DNA of 64,000 bases from Lutraria lutraria (GCA_964023205.1 OZ026841.1:26119561-26183560), one strand, 5' to 3'. Positions 1-15,075 are shown, counted from the first letter of the stretch. Numbers and translations: made by a program. The notes: a model not told the origin generated them from the letters alone.

Positions 1-1099
1 TACATTGTATAATGTATTAATACTGTTCTTTATATTACTACTTAATTGACTTGACAAATAAAATTAAATAGATAAACATGGCCTGTTTTTGTGTTTTTAG
101 ATAAAAAATAGATTATAGAACAGGTATAAGTACGGTAGTCTGTTTGACTGTTTTATTTTAGACTTTATGAATTGAGGTTGATATTGTAAACATTTTATAG
201 TGAAAAAATAACCATCAAAAACCAAACAAGGATTAAAGAATCTATTTATTAATTTTTAGCTTGACTTACATGTATGTGTATCATTATTTAAGTTTTTGAC
301 ACAAATTTATTATACAAAGACAAATCATTCCTGTTGCCAAAAGCCCAAATTTGTTTACAAAAAATTTTTTTTTTAAACTAATGTGTAAAATTTTAAGGAT
401 GTTCTTTGATTTACTGTGAAATATATCAGCTCCATGAGTGTCAATGTGTGTCTGCCGCAATGAAGTTTTCTTTTTTTGTTGAGATGCTGTGTTTTAGAAA
501 TATAAGCAGCAAAGCAACTGAGTGATGGATTTTTAGTTTAAGACCACCTTGAAAATGAGATAAATAGCTGGTATTTCCATGTTACAATAGCCATTATTCA
601 AAAAAATTCAAAGTTTTTATTTTCTATTACAGAGCTAGCTCTTCATTTTGAAGATAGCAATGTGGTATGTTCTTCAATATGAAGTTTCTATTAGTGGTAC
701 ATAAACTGATCATTCTATTGACAGGTGATTTCAGATATGAGTTTCTTAAGGTTTTTATGAAAATATTAAGCAAACATTTTAGCGTTATTTGTTTAGATTT
801 TTCCAAAATGTTGTTCTTTATTTTGATTTTAAATGTAAACAAAAATCATTACCGGTATCTTGCTTGTTTATGTTATGAATAGTTCTTCACATTGGAGGGA
901 AATCATTGATTCTTTATTTATTATGTTTATAAACCAATAAATTCTAATATCATTACGAAATCTGATGTAAAGAAGCTATGTTAATCATCAAATCTGCATC
1001 TTATTTGCTGTGATTGTGCAAATCTGTAACAATCTGCTATAAGTTGTGTTTAAATCATGTAAATCTGGCTACAATCATGATAAATACCCACAACAAATC

Positions 1100-1272
1100 A
1101 AAGTACTGAAAGTACTCATGGAAACTGAACTTACAAAGACTGCACTGCAACATGGAATGGGAACTACTATGCAGTTTATCAATTGCATGGATGTAGAAAA
1201 ATGTATTTCTTTGGTCCGCATCAAAATCCTTGCACGCCAAGCGAGTGACTATCAGTCAGATTCCATAAATGT
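1100..1272 (+). repeat. Dispersed ~180 bp repeat, copy 1
   Basis: Begins AAAGTACTGAAAGTACTCAT and continues GGAAACTGAACTTACA. Later landmarks are ATGGAATGGGAACTA, AATTGCATGG, GGTCCGCATCAAAATCCTTG and the end near GTCAGATTCC. The same order of blocks recurs at 2495 and 10839. All three are in the same orientation. Class unknown; no promoter boxes found. Confidence 0.7.
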
Positions 1273-2494
1273 AAAGAATTCATAACAGCTTGTGTAGTTT
1301 GAGAACCACTTTTGCTTAGATGAAGTAATTGATTGATTTGGTCAGGGAATATGTTTTCCACTGTAAGTATTTGATTAATTTGAACGTTTAATGTCAATAT
1401 TGTACACTTTATTTTTAACCATATAACCAGCTGAAATGGCCATAAAAATTCAGTCTGTTTTGTATCATAAACAAAAAAAAATAAAAATAAATAATTTTGA
1501 TCCGGTTTGCTGAATTCTAAATTTTATTAACTCATTGTTTGTAAGAAAGTAACAGGGTGACATAATGTGAATTACTGTATTGAAACATTCCCATACATCA
1601 TAAAACAGCCAACATTGTTACTGTACTAAATTAACAACTTTTATACCCTATTTGTTTACAGGAAAGGTAATTTATTTTTTATTTCAATACTAAAAAGTAA
1701 ATGGTTGAGTTTGCTGTATCAACTTTGTATAAAATATAAATAAAATATACTTATAGTTCTTGTTTTGTGTGCAATACAGATTTTTAAACGACATTTAAAT
1801 GAATTTATATTTCTCGTGTTTATTACGGGATCATTTACCCAGGTGTAGAAAATTGTTTCAGTATAGTAAACTTTACTCCAGCTAACATCTGAGGAACATG
1901 AAAAATGATATCAGTATCCATGTTTTGTTAAGCATAAAACATCAAGTGTTTATTTTATTGTTCATTTACTTCCAGCCTAAAGATCAAACAAGTTGTGTTT
2001 TTTGTCAAATTTGTCACATGTTTTATGAAGCATTGTTGGTGAAAGACTTTGTTTTCAAATGAAGTTTAGTAGCTGTGAGGTTTTGAATTGTCTAAATTTC
2101 AACATCTGGGCTTAGTGATATTTGGTTAATAGATAGTCTTCCCATGCCCAGGCTTTACCCAGTAGGATCACAGATTAAATATAGGAAATTTGTAAATTGT
2201 GACTGACGGCCATCAGTCAGAAAGATATAAATGCAAATGTATTTTACATTCGCACAGAGATCAAATACATTCTGTAATGAGTGTTCTCTCTGAGATTATT
2301 TTGCTAACTAATAGTTTGCTTCATTGTATTCTTCCTTTGCCATATTTAATGCAGTGCTTGTCATTGAATTGTTCCTTTTGAAGAAGGTAACTGTAAAAAC
2401 AGAATCAGAAATCAGAACTGGTGATTAATGTTATCATAGTATTTAGACCAGTATAGGCTAAGTGGCTTCAATGCTTTGACTCAAGAATAAATCT

Positions 2495-2672
2495 AAATGT
2501 TGAAAGTTCTCATGGAAACTGAACTTACACAGACTGGAACGGGAACCAATTGAGTAACTGACATAGAAAATGTAGTACATTGTACTTCGGTCTGCATAAA
2601 AATGCATGTGCGCCAAACGAGTGATGGTTTAACGGAAAGCTGAATTATCATTCTGTTTCCAAAAATGAATAT
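2495..2672 (+). repeat. Dispersed ~180 bp repeat, copy 2
   Basis: Matches copy 1 from GAAAGTTCTCATGGAAACTG onward, has a ~25-base deletion in the middle, and ends with GAGTGATGGTTTAACGGAAA and GCTGAATTATCATTCTGTTT. Confidence 0.65.
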
Positions 2673-2924
2673 GAGTTCTAAAATGAATTCAAGAAAATCA
2701 TTTATGTCCCCTCTGATTACTAGAATTATTTAGGCTTCAGCATAATCTACAATCATACTGTGTATGACTGTATGTAGGTTGAACAAGGACTTCTATAAAG
2801 GTTTATGAGATATGAAGATTTTTAAAATTGATGGATTATTGTGACTGTATATTCAACTATATCGTATTTGAATTTCTGGTTATGTACTTCATATTGGATC
2901 CTCCATGGTCATGTGATTTTAGTC

Positions 2925-3085
2925 TCTGAATAGTAATCACCAGCCTCTCACTGATGTGTGTTTGAATCCCAACCCAACCAGACAAAATTTAAAATCGAGG
3001 AAGCTTTCCAGCCAGCTAAACAAAAAAGAATCAAGGTACATGTATTTGCCTTGGATTTTCCTCCATTGCTGTTGCAATATTGTAC
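2925..3085 (+). repeat. tRNA-derived SINE, family 1, copy at 3 kb
   Basis: Contains a B-box-like GTGTTTGAATCCC followed by AACCAGACAAAATTT, CCAGCCAGCTAAAC and GGATTTTCCTCC. The same order appears at 25060-25250. Orientation is + by the B box. 5' end approximate. Confidence 0.55.
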
Positions 3086-6000
3086 CCAAGTAAAAAATAC
3101 CAAAACTTCATCTATTACCACAAATTATGGCTTTTTCACCATTTTCAATAAACATCATCAGATAAATTTCATTTATTGGTTTTTTTTTCTTCAAGTGTTA
3201 TTTATTTGTCTGTTTTATTTTGGTAACAGATCAAATCATTTAATCTGAACAAAAACCATGTGTTATATTTGATATCTCATGGTCTGTGATATTGATATTT
3301 TTTGTTTTTGCTAACAAGGAGCAGGGATAGTCCTTTAACCATTTTTATCTCTGATCAGATTAAAGGTCAACTTCCCTCTATCATATCTTCTGACCGTACA
3401 GACTAAGGATACCATCATTTCTTTTTCACTTAAAACAAGGAAGTTTGTTTCTGGTTGTCATGGAAACACGTGTTCCATCCAGTAGTTCTTTCATCTACAG
3501 TTTTGTTGTTTTTTCTTTCATTTCTTTCATTTATCCTTCAATAAACATGTAATTAAAATAGAGAAACTATTCTTCTTATGTACAGGAAACACATCCTGCA
3601 ATTGTTGCTCACTTCCTACTTTCATAAACACAGCATTGTTCAGAGAATTGGGGTAAAGGAAAACTTTAAACTGTTTGAAGTGCTTTCATGTTTTTTGTCT
3701 TTAAACTCTTGATGCCTAAAGATCAACAGTTTTTTTTTGTTGTTGCTTGATCCAATTTTCTGCTCCTTCTGAAAGCATTCCATCTTGAAGGTTTTAATAA
3801 ACATACCGTTGTTCAATTCGACTATGACAGGTGGAAAATGCAGTTATGTGCATTTTACATTCAGGAATGGTGTTTAGAATAAATAACTTCATATTTTCTG
3901 AAGTCTATTTGTCTTGTGTTTAGTTGTTACTGTCTGTTTCCTTGCTAAAGTGTTGGTTGTCCATTAGATCTACATGTATTAATTAATAGGTATTTGATTC
4001 TTATCAATTGATATGTATTTGATGCTAGTCAGTTAGTAGGAATGTTGTTGCTGTTGAAATGTTCTTACCTTTTTTATCAAAATAGCCATACGTCACGCTT
4101 AGAGAGAAATTTCTCTGGATCGACCAAGTCACAATGATGATGTTTGCTTAAAATGGTGTTAAATTCTTATTAAATGAGCTCATGTAATAATGTTGACAGC
4201 TGACATCATAGCAATACAATGCAAAGCATTTTTCCAAGTCTGTAACCTGTGCCTTTAATTAGGTATCCAATACTCATTCATTTACCAATTAGTGAAATGT
4301 GAACCAAGTGTCTGTTACATTTACTTTCAATTACTGTGTTGTGCTTCGTTCATCAAATGTCCTTACTAAATTCTGTCGTTAAAACGAAATGGGAACTGGA
4401 TAATTTCCGGTACAGAGCATGATAGCATGAAGTCAGACACGTCTTTGAGATCTCTATTTTCCGTCATTGCTGTTAGTTACCTTAGTGTTAATCTAGGCCT
4501 GTCAAAATATGACAATCACTTGTAAAATAGGAAAACAGGTGTTTTATTTGGGATAGTGACTACCTTACAGGAAATCTTAAATTCAAATTAATTTGAAATT
4601 ACTACACTGACCTTTTATTACTGCAAGATGGACACATTTTATTAAAATGTTTAAACTGGGGGTGTGGCAGAATAAAGAGTATTGTAATTGTAGCCATTTT
4701 GATGGCTTTTATCAAAATGTTTGGAAAGGTTTCCAAATTTCACTCTAATGTCAATAAAATCTGCCAAACAGACATGGATCCAGTCTACTTTTTCAAAAAT
4801 AATTGTTTCTGGCATTTCCTTTTTGACTTTTGGTATCATCCATACGCAAACTTCTGGATGAAATTGAGTTGTGTTCTCTCTAGAATAGAATAAGCACCTG
4901 CACTTATGTTAAATAAAACCTCCTATCATTCATAACAGAATATGGAAGGAATTAAAATAGTTACAGACATCTTAATGCCATGGCACACTTCTTCGTTTGC
5001 TGCCAGAAACCAATGTGGCGTATCAGTTTTGTTTTTCCTGTCTGTATTAGCTAACTTCATTTTTTTTTAAGAAATGAACGCTTTCTTGGAATAGTAGAGT
5101 AACGGGTATATTTAATCTCAGCAATTATAACCAAGCCATTCTTGTCAAGAGGTATTGAAGTAGTCAGTCCTTAGAATGCAATATTGAGCATGTCACTGAT
5201 TACCTAACCAAGCTGTCAGATGTATACATAAATCCTTTGTAATAGAGTTAAATAAAACCCATTCTATCTCACAAAATAATAATAACCGTAGTTTTTTCCC
5301 AGAATTTATCATTTAATGCCAGATCATAGCACACTGTGAACTTCTTGTCTTATTTCTACCGGTACCTCAAATTATTTTTCTGAGAGAAGGGGAAAAAGAA
5401 ACACTTGAAAAAAGCAGACACTGTATCAAAATTAATTATTATACACTGTAGAGATATAATGCACAAAACGCCTGTCGACAGTTGCCTAACAGACTGAGTT
5501 ACCACAGATGCTGCCCTGTCAATCCTTTTGGCAAACTTACTATTTTGGAGGATATCTATTACAAGATTAGGGTACTTTATGTTATAAGGGTTATGTTTGC
5601 ATGCTTGCTCTACTTCAGGTATTTAGGATGTTTTACTGTCTTAGCTGGACGGATTGTATTGTCCAGTGAAGTTTGCCAAGCTGTCATTACAAGGGCATAC
5701 CTTAAGACCCAAATCTTTGATGTCAATATTTTATGGGGTCAATTTTGAATATGTGATTTTCTTGTTTGCTTGTCACCAGCCCCTCATCTTTACTGGCTTG
5801 ACCCCTAAATTTATGAAAGATGACCAACAACTGACCACAAGCTTGTGATATTTTAGACAATTTCAAGTGTTTTGCTTGTCAGTTTGATGCTCTATTGTTT
5901 TGCTGTTGATGTGTGTATTAAACATGATGTACTGAGCCAAGAGGTAATTGTTGTAAACTCTGGTAAATTAGACCTGATTCATATTGGACGAAATTCAAAT

Positions 6001-9000
6001 ATTCTCTCCTAATGTTTTGGTTTATTGGGTGCAATGACGATATTGACATTTGAAGTTTTGTCAAAATCTGGTTCCCTGATCCCACATCAAACAACGGCTT
6101 GAGTTCCAACTTGAAATCTTTGAACATTAATCCAATCATCAAGATCTATAGCCATATGACGACTATGTTTGAAAATCTAAATCATTTGATTGGTTGCTAA
6201 TCTGTTATTAGTTTAAAATCAACCAATGGAATTATTGCTTTATTAGACTGGTTACAGTTACCTTGGAAAAAGTTATTACTTTTTTTTCAATTTGAAAATG
6301 TACTGATATTATAATAAAATTCAGTTTAATAATCTGACAATGCTTTGTTAAACATTTAGTTCTATTTTCTATATCAAGCCATGTTTGTTTGCTTACCTGA
6401 ACAAATCTGGCTGACCATGAACACTTGGTATATTATATTACACTGCACATCTCTGATAACTGTATTCTCTTGTATTAAAGAACTAAAGGTGTCCTTAAAA
6501 CACTTGTGACCTCTTGTCGGTTTGAGTGGACATAAACAAGGCAGTAGACAACATAAAACCATTCATCGAGGCTTGGTCACTGTCTGTCAGCCGCTAACTA
6601 GACCCAGGGTCACAGAGCACCTTGTGGTCATCATGAAAATTAAAGATTTCGGCCAGTTTTTATGGCTGACTTGATAAGTGGTCTTGTCAAAGGAAGTTGT
6701 TTTTTCATGTTAATTAGGCTGTGTTTATATACACATGTAAATTATTTGATTCATTAGGGAGTGGCAGGAGTTGATATAAAAATGCTCTTGCTTTTTTGTC
6801 AGTGATTAAGTTAGATAGAAACAATTTGAATGACAAAGAAATAAGCTTAAATGAGCAAAAGGTTAGGAATCATAAAAATCTATTTACAGTCAATTTGTCC
6901 CTTATTAATTATGATTAATGTATAACTAAATTGTTTTTTCTTGCCCTTTACTAATTTATGATTTTAATTAGCATTTTGGATAATGTTTTGATACATTTAA
7001 TACTTAACATGATGGATTTTAATGAGGTTCTACAGTTGATATGATCTAGACCTTTTAACATGCACTTTCTTTTATACCAGGGAACGGCTTGTATGTATTA
7101 GCATGTAAGTACAATAATTGATGTGATTAAAAAAAATGCCACATCTTTAGTTTTAGTGTTTCATTATAAGGTTTGGATTTTTTATGTTTTTTTTTCATGG
7201 AATCTATTTCTTTTCTGTGTAGTAAATCTTTTAGCAAAAAATTCAAATGAATATGATATAATATTTCACCATTTTTCATAAGTGATTTGTGCTGTCTTCA
7301 AAGGTTCTTTCTTTGTTTAAGCTAATCTGGAGGAATTTTATTGATTAACTAAAAAGTAAGCACATCTTTGATAAATAATAAACATTGACCTACAAATGTA
7401 GTGATGTTTTAAGTGATAATTTATTATCAATTTAATGTCACAAAGATTTTATGTCATTCAATATTTATTGTTATTTAATTTATCCTACTTGTAACTTTAT
7501 TTCTGATACTTGTAAAACATGATTTTGACTTTTGACTTCCTGCAATCATTTTTTATGTTACAAAATAGAAACCTAATAATCTCTGGTAATTAAAACATCA
7601 TTAAAAGCCAATATGTTGATGATTATATAACAACATGACAAACTTGTTAGACCTCATATTCTTGAACTTTAAATTTCAGTTCAAAACTTGACTTTGAACC
7701 CAGAATAATGAATTTTTACAGCCATTAAAACTAATTACTCATTTATCCAATCTTGGTTTTTAGAAACTCAATTGAAATGATTTGCTTTAGATATTATATC
7801 TCTGCTAAATGATTATGATATTCATTAGTTATAGTTAAGGCTTTAAGGTGTTTCCATGCTGACATAGATTTATTTGAAGGTTGAATTTTGGATTCCTGAA
7901 AAAAAATTTCATAGCGCATATTTTATACAGTGTATGTAGATAAGAAAGGATTCTTTGACAATAACGTGTAAAATAAATACACCAACCCTTCTCAAAATAC
8001 TACTTCCCGGCCCCCAAAACCAACCTACCCTAAACATTCCCAAAACATAGAAACATACTAAATATGGTACAAAACACAGGCTTCCATAGTGAACAGTATG
8101 GTACAGCAAAACTTCATAATGTTATAATATAGAATTATATATGACTGCTTTGTAATAATATAACATGTTCTTACAGTTCTTTGATTGCTTTATGAAAATA
8201 TTTGAATGAACATTCTTCAGTCACCACAGGAATGTACATAATAAACTTGGAGTAAAATTGACACTTAACTGGAAGTTGTTCTTAATTCTTGTCCTATGCC
8301 TATTGGAGTTTTTATATTGCACAATGTTATCGAAGTTGTTTTTTGCACATTTCATGTAGTTACATTGCTGCGCACCTAATTGAGTGAATACGTATTTAAA
8401 AGCAAGTAAACTATATTTTAGCAGACCTAGTAACTCTAATGATAACATCTTTATAATTTCTTAAAAGCATTATCCACCATAATTATAAGATAAAAGAGTC
8501 ATATTAGAATTAAAGACAGGGCAATCTGTAAAAGACTGCAATCTACAACGTTTCCAATAAACATTTCTCTTTCAATATATATTTGCCAAAACTCAATAAT
8601 TGTTTCTATGGTAGTTTAAATTTAAGATTTATCTTTGATTGTCGTTTTTTCTACTATTCCCTTCCTTTTGTGTATTCTAGGTGGACAGAATCAAGGCCAC
8701 AAACATTAAACCATGTTTTAAGGTCATGTCTAGCTGTTAATGCTCATTAAAATCTCATTATTTTTCCCCTTTAATACATAAACGCAGTTCTGCAACATTG
8801 AATCAGAGAGAGTGTGTGAGCATGAAGCACTTACCATTCTAGCATAGGGCACTTTTATCAATTAGTTTGATATTCAACAGAAACAGTAGCGTCTCATTAC
8901 CCTAGGTAAAGTCGGCATGGAAAATATTAATACGCTTTCGAGTGGCGCTGTTATAGTTGTTGTTTTTACGATAAGTAACTGTTCCCTGTGAATAGTTCGG

Positions 9001-9242
9001 TAGTTTTTTCACATTCCGATTAACAGTTGCGCAACATGCTTTTACGCAGAGAATCACATGATATTTTCTGTATGTTTCAATTTTGTTGAAGCTATATAAT
9101 GCTATAGTACTTGTATTGTTGTAATCATTAATGATGAAGGTTTGTTAATTGTTACTAACTGTTAAAGTTCCTGCTCCTATTTTTATAGATTTGTCAATAG
9201 ACTTCATTCAGACTATAGGCTAGGCCATTATTATAAAATGTT

Positions 9243-9433
9243 TGTTTGCAGTAACCTTACCCAGAAAATGTCACCGGGTTGGTAGGAGGGAAATAATTTT
9301 TGTTTACAATTGATGTTTTTCTATTTAACCCAAAATATTTGTCAGAATGCTATTTTTTTTTTTTCAATTTTACCCGAAATTTAAAAAAATGGGCAAGGGC
9401 ATTTTTTATGAGTAAGTAGCATTACTGCAAACA
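9243..9433. mobile_element. 191 bp MITE-like element with 12-bp inverted ends
   Basis: TGTTTGCAGTAA at 9243-9254 and TTACTGCAAACA at 9422-9433 are exact reverse complements. The inside is T-rich with GGTTGGTAGG near the left and GAGTAAGTAG near the right. No open frame. Confidence 0.55.
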
Positions 9434-10838
9434 GTTATTTTTTAAAGATGGCCCAATCCTTATTATAAAAGTTGGTTTGCAGTTTGCAACCCGAAGCAGT
9501 GGTTAGGTAGGTATAGGCATTTTTCTTTTTATATGATCTTTTATTATCATTTGTAGCTTAAAATGGTTGAACTGGAAAATAATTTCTTTTTTTTTGGTCA
9601 AAATTGCTGAAAACTTTGGGGTCAGAAGATTTTTTAATAACAATTTTTTAAGGATAGCCTTAATTTTAAAACATTTTGGCACATTATGTTGTTTTAACAT
9701 CATGAGGTAATTTTTTGAGTATTAAATTCAAAATTTATATTTGAAAAAATCAAAGTTTGGAAGAAGCCAATTTCAAAAGAAATTTTATTTTTTGCTTAGA
9801 AAAAAAAGATATTATAATCATTTCAATTTTTTATGAGTATTAAGACAGACAGTAAATGCTTAGATAATAGTTTCTTATCTGTTTTCTCAGACAATCAGGT
9901 ATGGACTGTTGATATTGCTTAACCAAAAAATACCCTGAACACAATGAAAATTAATGACCACTCTATTGGTCTTGGCTAGGGACAGCAACAATTTGGCAGA
10001 CGTTCAGATGTAAGAACTAAATTTTCGTATTTGATAATACCTGGACCATCCTGTACGCCTGTATTCATTTTACGTCACAGTTGAAAAGCCAGACTCTGTA
10101 TTTATTCATTAAGATGTCTAAAGCGGAAATGAAATTGTATGTGAAAATATCATAATAAACTGGCAGTATGTCTATATTAGATACACAGATGAAATACTTT
10201 CTCGTTTCTGATGTGAGTAACAGTTGTTTCGTCAGCAGCTGTGGAGAGAGTCTCTCTTGAAATGTACTGGAACGGACCCTCAGAAGTAAAGTGGTTATTT
10301 AGAAAGTTTTCTGAAATTTATTATATCGGCACTTAAAAAAAGACTTACAATTCACTTAAACATCTTTGATAGTTCTACTGCGCCACAAAGTTGTTTTACT
10401 AGAAGGTAGAAAATAACATTTTTTGCCGCAAGAAAACTGTTTTCAACATTATCCCTGTGATAATGTATTTTTTCATTATCTGTTTGTAAAAGCAAAGCCA
10501 ACTGTCAGGAGTATACCAAATGGTTTCTTCTCTTTTGAATTTTTTCAGAGAACATGAAAATCTATTTCAGATGCAATATAGCCCGTGTGTAGAGTTTCAT
10601 CTCAATTTTTGTTGTTTGAACTTAATGAGTTTCAAATAAGTTAATGTACATGTAAAAGAAATCAGTCAGATCGCATGAAGAAGTTTGTCATTCACTTGTC
10701 TAAATATTAACATTCTTATTTAAAAAGTGCTTAGGCCTTTAAAAAGAACTGTTTTTTTCTGGCTACGTGCTCATTTAAAAAGGATAGATTATAGTCAAGG
10801 GAATTTTTTTAGTTCTTCAAATCATGTGGGAAGGTAAA

Positions 10839-11030
10839 CCAAAGTACTGAAAGTACTCATGGAAACTGAACTTACATAGACATGCTCTGCAACATGGAAT
10901 GGGAACTAGTTTAACAATTGCATGGCAGATGTCATAAAAATTAGTATTTTGGTCAGCATAAAAATGCTTGTTTTTGAGCGCTGAGTTGGTGACGGCTGTG
11001 GAAAGCTGAACTAACTTCAGTTTCAAAAAA
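10839..11030 (+). repeat. Dispersed ~180 bp repeat, copy 3
   Basis: Starts with the same AAAGTACTGAAAGTACTCAT as copy 1. It shares CTCTGCAACATGGAATGGGA and GGTCAGCATAAAAATGCTTG, and the 3' block GGAAAGCTGAA with copy 2. Confidence 0.7.
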
Positions 11031-13032
11031 TGTGAGAGTAAGAGGATGAACCGTTAGAATTGGTGAACGGCATTTATCATGTTTTCTGGTGCTTGATATC
11101 TTACATAGCATAAAGAACTGATACTGAGTTATAGATGAATTCTGTCGTTTACAAATCAACAATGTTTGTTTATTTACTTAACTTCCCCTATAAATCTGTT
11201 AGTTTCATCTACCAATTGTTGTTTACTATATTTATGATCATAATGCAATCACAATAATTTACATTAAAAAGTCATATGGACTAGCAATTTTATGATATTT
11301 TGATCTTAAATTTTCTCATTAAAAATGAATTAATCATGAACTAAATTACTTTTGTTATCATTTTTATGGGTGATTTTCATACAGATTTTATCAAGTTCTT
11401 GCAGACAAAGCATCTCCTTTAATAATAATGTAAGTCAGCCATTCTAATTGTATTGTAAATCTAGAATTGCATTATAATTTTTTATTATAAATGCACATAT
11501 GTCAGGAATACATGAAACATTACCTGACGCAAAGCCAGATGGCCTATCAGAAGTTATTATTTCTGAGTGCAAGTTAACTTGTTTTTTCTTTGAACATGCG
11601 TCTTGCAATCATCTTAATAGAACAATTCTTGATCATAGTCGTAACAAACAGTACGGAGCACTTGCTTTTAATAATTGGGTGAATTGATTGGCTTACTACT
11701 AATTGAATGACCACTTGATGTTTTATCTGTAATAATTGTTACTTATGAAAGTGTACTGTGTTTCTGGCCAAATGTCTTGGCAAAAAAACTTTAGTAATTG
11801 CTACAACCCAAATACTGGATCTTACATACTTTTTACCCTTTACCTAAATTCAACATGTTTTTATGGAGTTTAAAGAACTTAAACAACAATATTTATGAAA
11901 ATATGGATTTGTTTTTGCAATATTCTCCATACATTTTCTGTTGAAGTATGTGTAAAAATCGCAAAATTATGCAATAAATGGATACAAGTATCATCAAACC
12001 TGTGAACAAAGGCCATCCTTGGTAAAGACAAACTGTGACCTTTATTAACAAGTGGCTCCTATTCAGAGGTCATTTTGTTTTAAATAATTAATGTCGATTT
12101 TTAAAAGAATGGCCTTTATTCACCAGGTGTCCTTTATTCAGAGGTGACTGCTAACACAAGTTTAACGGTACATGTTTAGGCAAGTAACTATAGAATTACA
12201 AATTTTTTCTTCCCAAACTCATATAGTTGAATGACTCATGTACATAAAATAACTATAAACATATTAAATAGAAATTGAGCATTAGTGCCACTACCCTTCA
12301 TGAGAAAAACAAAAGTCGTGACTCTTGTGACCTATATAATGTAGCCCCAGTTGAAATCCGGTAACATTAGGGGATTTATGGAACATGAACATACATAATT
12401 CTATAAATGACAAAAAGTCACCTAAACAATCCAATAAACATATAATATTATTTTATAGTGAATAGCTTTGTATCTTTAAAAATATTGGTCGGACATGTTG
12501 CTCGGTGTGTATGGGGCTTGCATGTTGTGTATGATGATATTTTTGGTCCGTGTGTCTATTTAGGGCCTCAATACATTGTATACCCTTATACTAGTACCAG
12601 TACATCATCGCTTCCACGTGTTAAGCTAAGCGTTTTGTTTACTGTAAATAACATGTGTTTCTTAAGCTTATGCTTCAAAAATTCAAATCCCTGACAAAAA
12701 TTTTCAATTGCCTAAGAAAACTAATTCTTAAAATTTGAGAGTTTAGTACAATGCTTTCTTACCATGCTTTCAACTCTGTTTGTGAATTCTTCTAAATTCC
12801 TGGATGAATTTTCATAGTTATATTTTGATGAAGTTTGGCATATATTTATGAGTTATTATCTTAATATTTAGGTGTCAAAGAGTAATGGCTGACATCTTGC
12901 CATTCTGGACTATTTCCAAAGTGTAAACATAGAAAACAGGCACTGCGGAAATTCTTCATCATAACACTCCTTCTAACTTTCTCTATAAGTACCAAGTATA
13001 ACAACAACTTTCTGCCACTTTTTTCCTCTTCA

Positions 13033-13053
13033 TTTTTTTTGGGGGGGGGGGGG
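13033..13053. repeat. T8G13 homopolymer junction
   Basis: Eight T followed directly by thirteen G. Simple-sequence repeat, liable to length error in sequencing. Confidence 0.9.
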
Positions 13054-14879
13054 TCTATTGATGTATTGTATCTGTTTCTAGGAGTGTTCAATATCTGTGA
13101 AAGTATTCCTTTGGTGTTTGGATTATGATGTTTAACAGGTTGTCCAATTTCCTGGGACACCTAAACCTCTGATCTTATCAGTCTATTTTGGCTCACTCCT
13201 GTTCACAATGTACATACCCGTAATCAAAAGTTAGAAACTTCCAAAAATATATCTTATTTGCATTCCTGTTAGTTTTTGTGCCGTTGTTAATTTTTGCTAG
13301 TTTTAAACAGAGTTTATTGTTAAAGTGACACTGTTTATTACATACCAGAAAAAGTTTTCCAGAAAAAAGCACAAAAAGCTCACCTCACAAGACATTATAA
13401 GAAATGTACAAAAAAAGTGGAATGGTCCACTGCAATTTAAAAAAAAAATTGAATACATTTGTATTTAGAATTTTCATGCTTTGAATTCAGTAACCTGGCT
13501 TTTTCACCGCATTTTCCAATTTTCTTATACTACTTATGTGGCCTAAAGTGCTAAACTTATTTCTTGCCATGTCAGATTTTATATCATCATCTGGGTGCTT
13601 GAAATTTTCAAGTGTACTGTTTACAGCTGGTTGGAAAATTACTACTAAAGAATTTAAAAGCCAGGAATTTGATTCCTGTAACTCTATTATGTATACAAGC
13701 TGCACTTACCACAAGTTTATATGGGTGTTTGGTTACATGGTGAATTTTAATCTCGGTGGAAACACTCTTTGTCCAAACAGGAAGTTGAATTATGGGATAT
13801 GATGAAGACAGACTACAGACGTGTGCCTAGTGAGACATATGGTAACATACTGTCTATGAACTGAAGCAGAAGATATTTAAATCTCTATGGTGATTTTTAT
13901 GACAAAATTTTGTTGTCCAAAATTCATTAAAGAGCATAAAGCACTCTGGGTGTTTGTATTACAAGCAGAAGACACTGTAGCCATGGCCATGTGTCAGACT
14001 TACAGGAACACTATTAATTTACTCAGTGGCAGCCTAGGGTGAGATGATATGAAACATAAAATATTAAGTTCATCCTTAATTCTATAGCTTACATTGTAAT
14101 CAGTCATTTGTAACCATGGTAGTTAATCAGAAAGTTGGAGACCAGTTTTAAATTCAACCATAAAAATTATGTTGTTGGCTGTTTCTGTGTAGAGGAAGTA
14201 TGGATGATAAATGTCAAGGTCACAGTCTGAGATTGATCTCCAGATTTGGTATTTGACTGGTTCCCTTTATTTGACTGGTTCCTTTGTAATTTATAATAGC
14301 CACTTTTTGCTGAGGCCAGAAATATATGATGGAAGTCAGAAGTTCAAAGAATTACTGTCAAAGGTCACCTCCGAATAGATATCATCCTGAGGATAGGGCC
14401 ATTCTTTAAATACTGTCATTGATTATCTAGAAGAAAATGACCTTATGATAAGGGACACCTGTCAATAAAGGCCAAATTTTGTCTTCCCAATGATGGTTTT
14501 TGTTCATAACAAATGGCCATGTGTTCATCACAAGGTGTTTTTGTCAACAACAAGATTCTTGTGTACATTGAAGATAAAACATACTGTACCTGGTATTGAT
14601 AGACAACCCATATCCACTCCATATAAGGGAGCATGGTCTTAAAATTCTGAAATTGAATATTGACAAGAATATTTCAGTTACGCATGTCTCCTAATCAGCT
14701 TTCCTACCATATTTTATTTTGGTCAAGTAACTATGAACATGACTTATCTTTTTTCAGCCTGATAATAGTTTGACTTAATTCTATTTATCAGCCTGACCTA
14801 AATGTGAAAGATGGTTAATTTGTGCTTGTCTGAAGCAATTATAACTTGATCCAAATGTTAGGCAAGTGGTGTATGGCAA

Positions 14880-15075
14880 CCAGTTCAGTTCACCTTACTA
14901 GTTTTCCTGAACTGCATTCTAACCACCGCTAACTTACCCTCCACGAGGGTCAGGCAATTTCTCCACATATCCAGTGTAAAATGTTCATAGAATTGTATGA
15001 CCTGCTATGACAGGGGTTTGAACTCAGATCATGGGGTTACAAGTCCAGTGCACTTACCAATGAACCACGGCCTAT
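14880..15075 (-). repeat. tRNA-derived SINE, family 2, minus strand
   Basis: Read on the minus strand it starts with an A-box-like GTGGTTCATTGGTAAGTGC and a B box GAGTTCAAACCCC at the normal tRNA spacing. An unrelated body follows (complement of CTGCATTCTAACCACCGCTA). Shares that body with the copies at 16.5 and 47.4 kb. Confidence 0.65.

Larger units (their letters stand above)
1..9242. other. AT-rich noncoding block
   Basis: Apart from the dispersed repeat copies at 1100 and 2495 and the SINE at 2925, I see no gene, RNA or structured repeat. Open frames are all under 100 codons and show no domain signature or splice-consistent coding exons. Confidence 0.6.
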
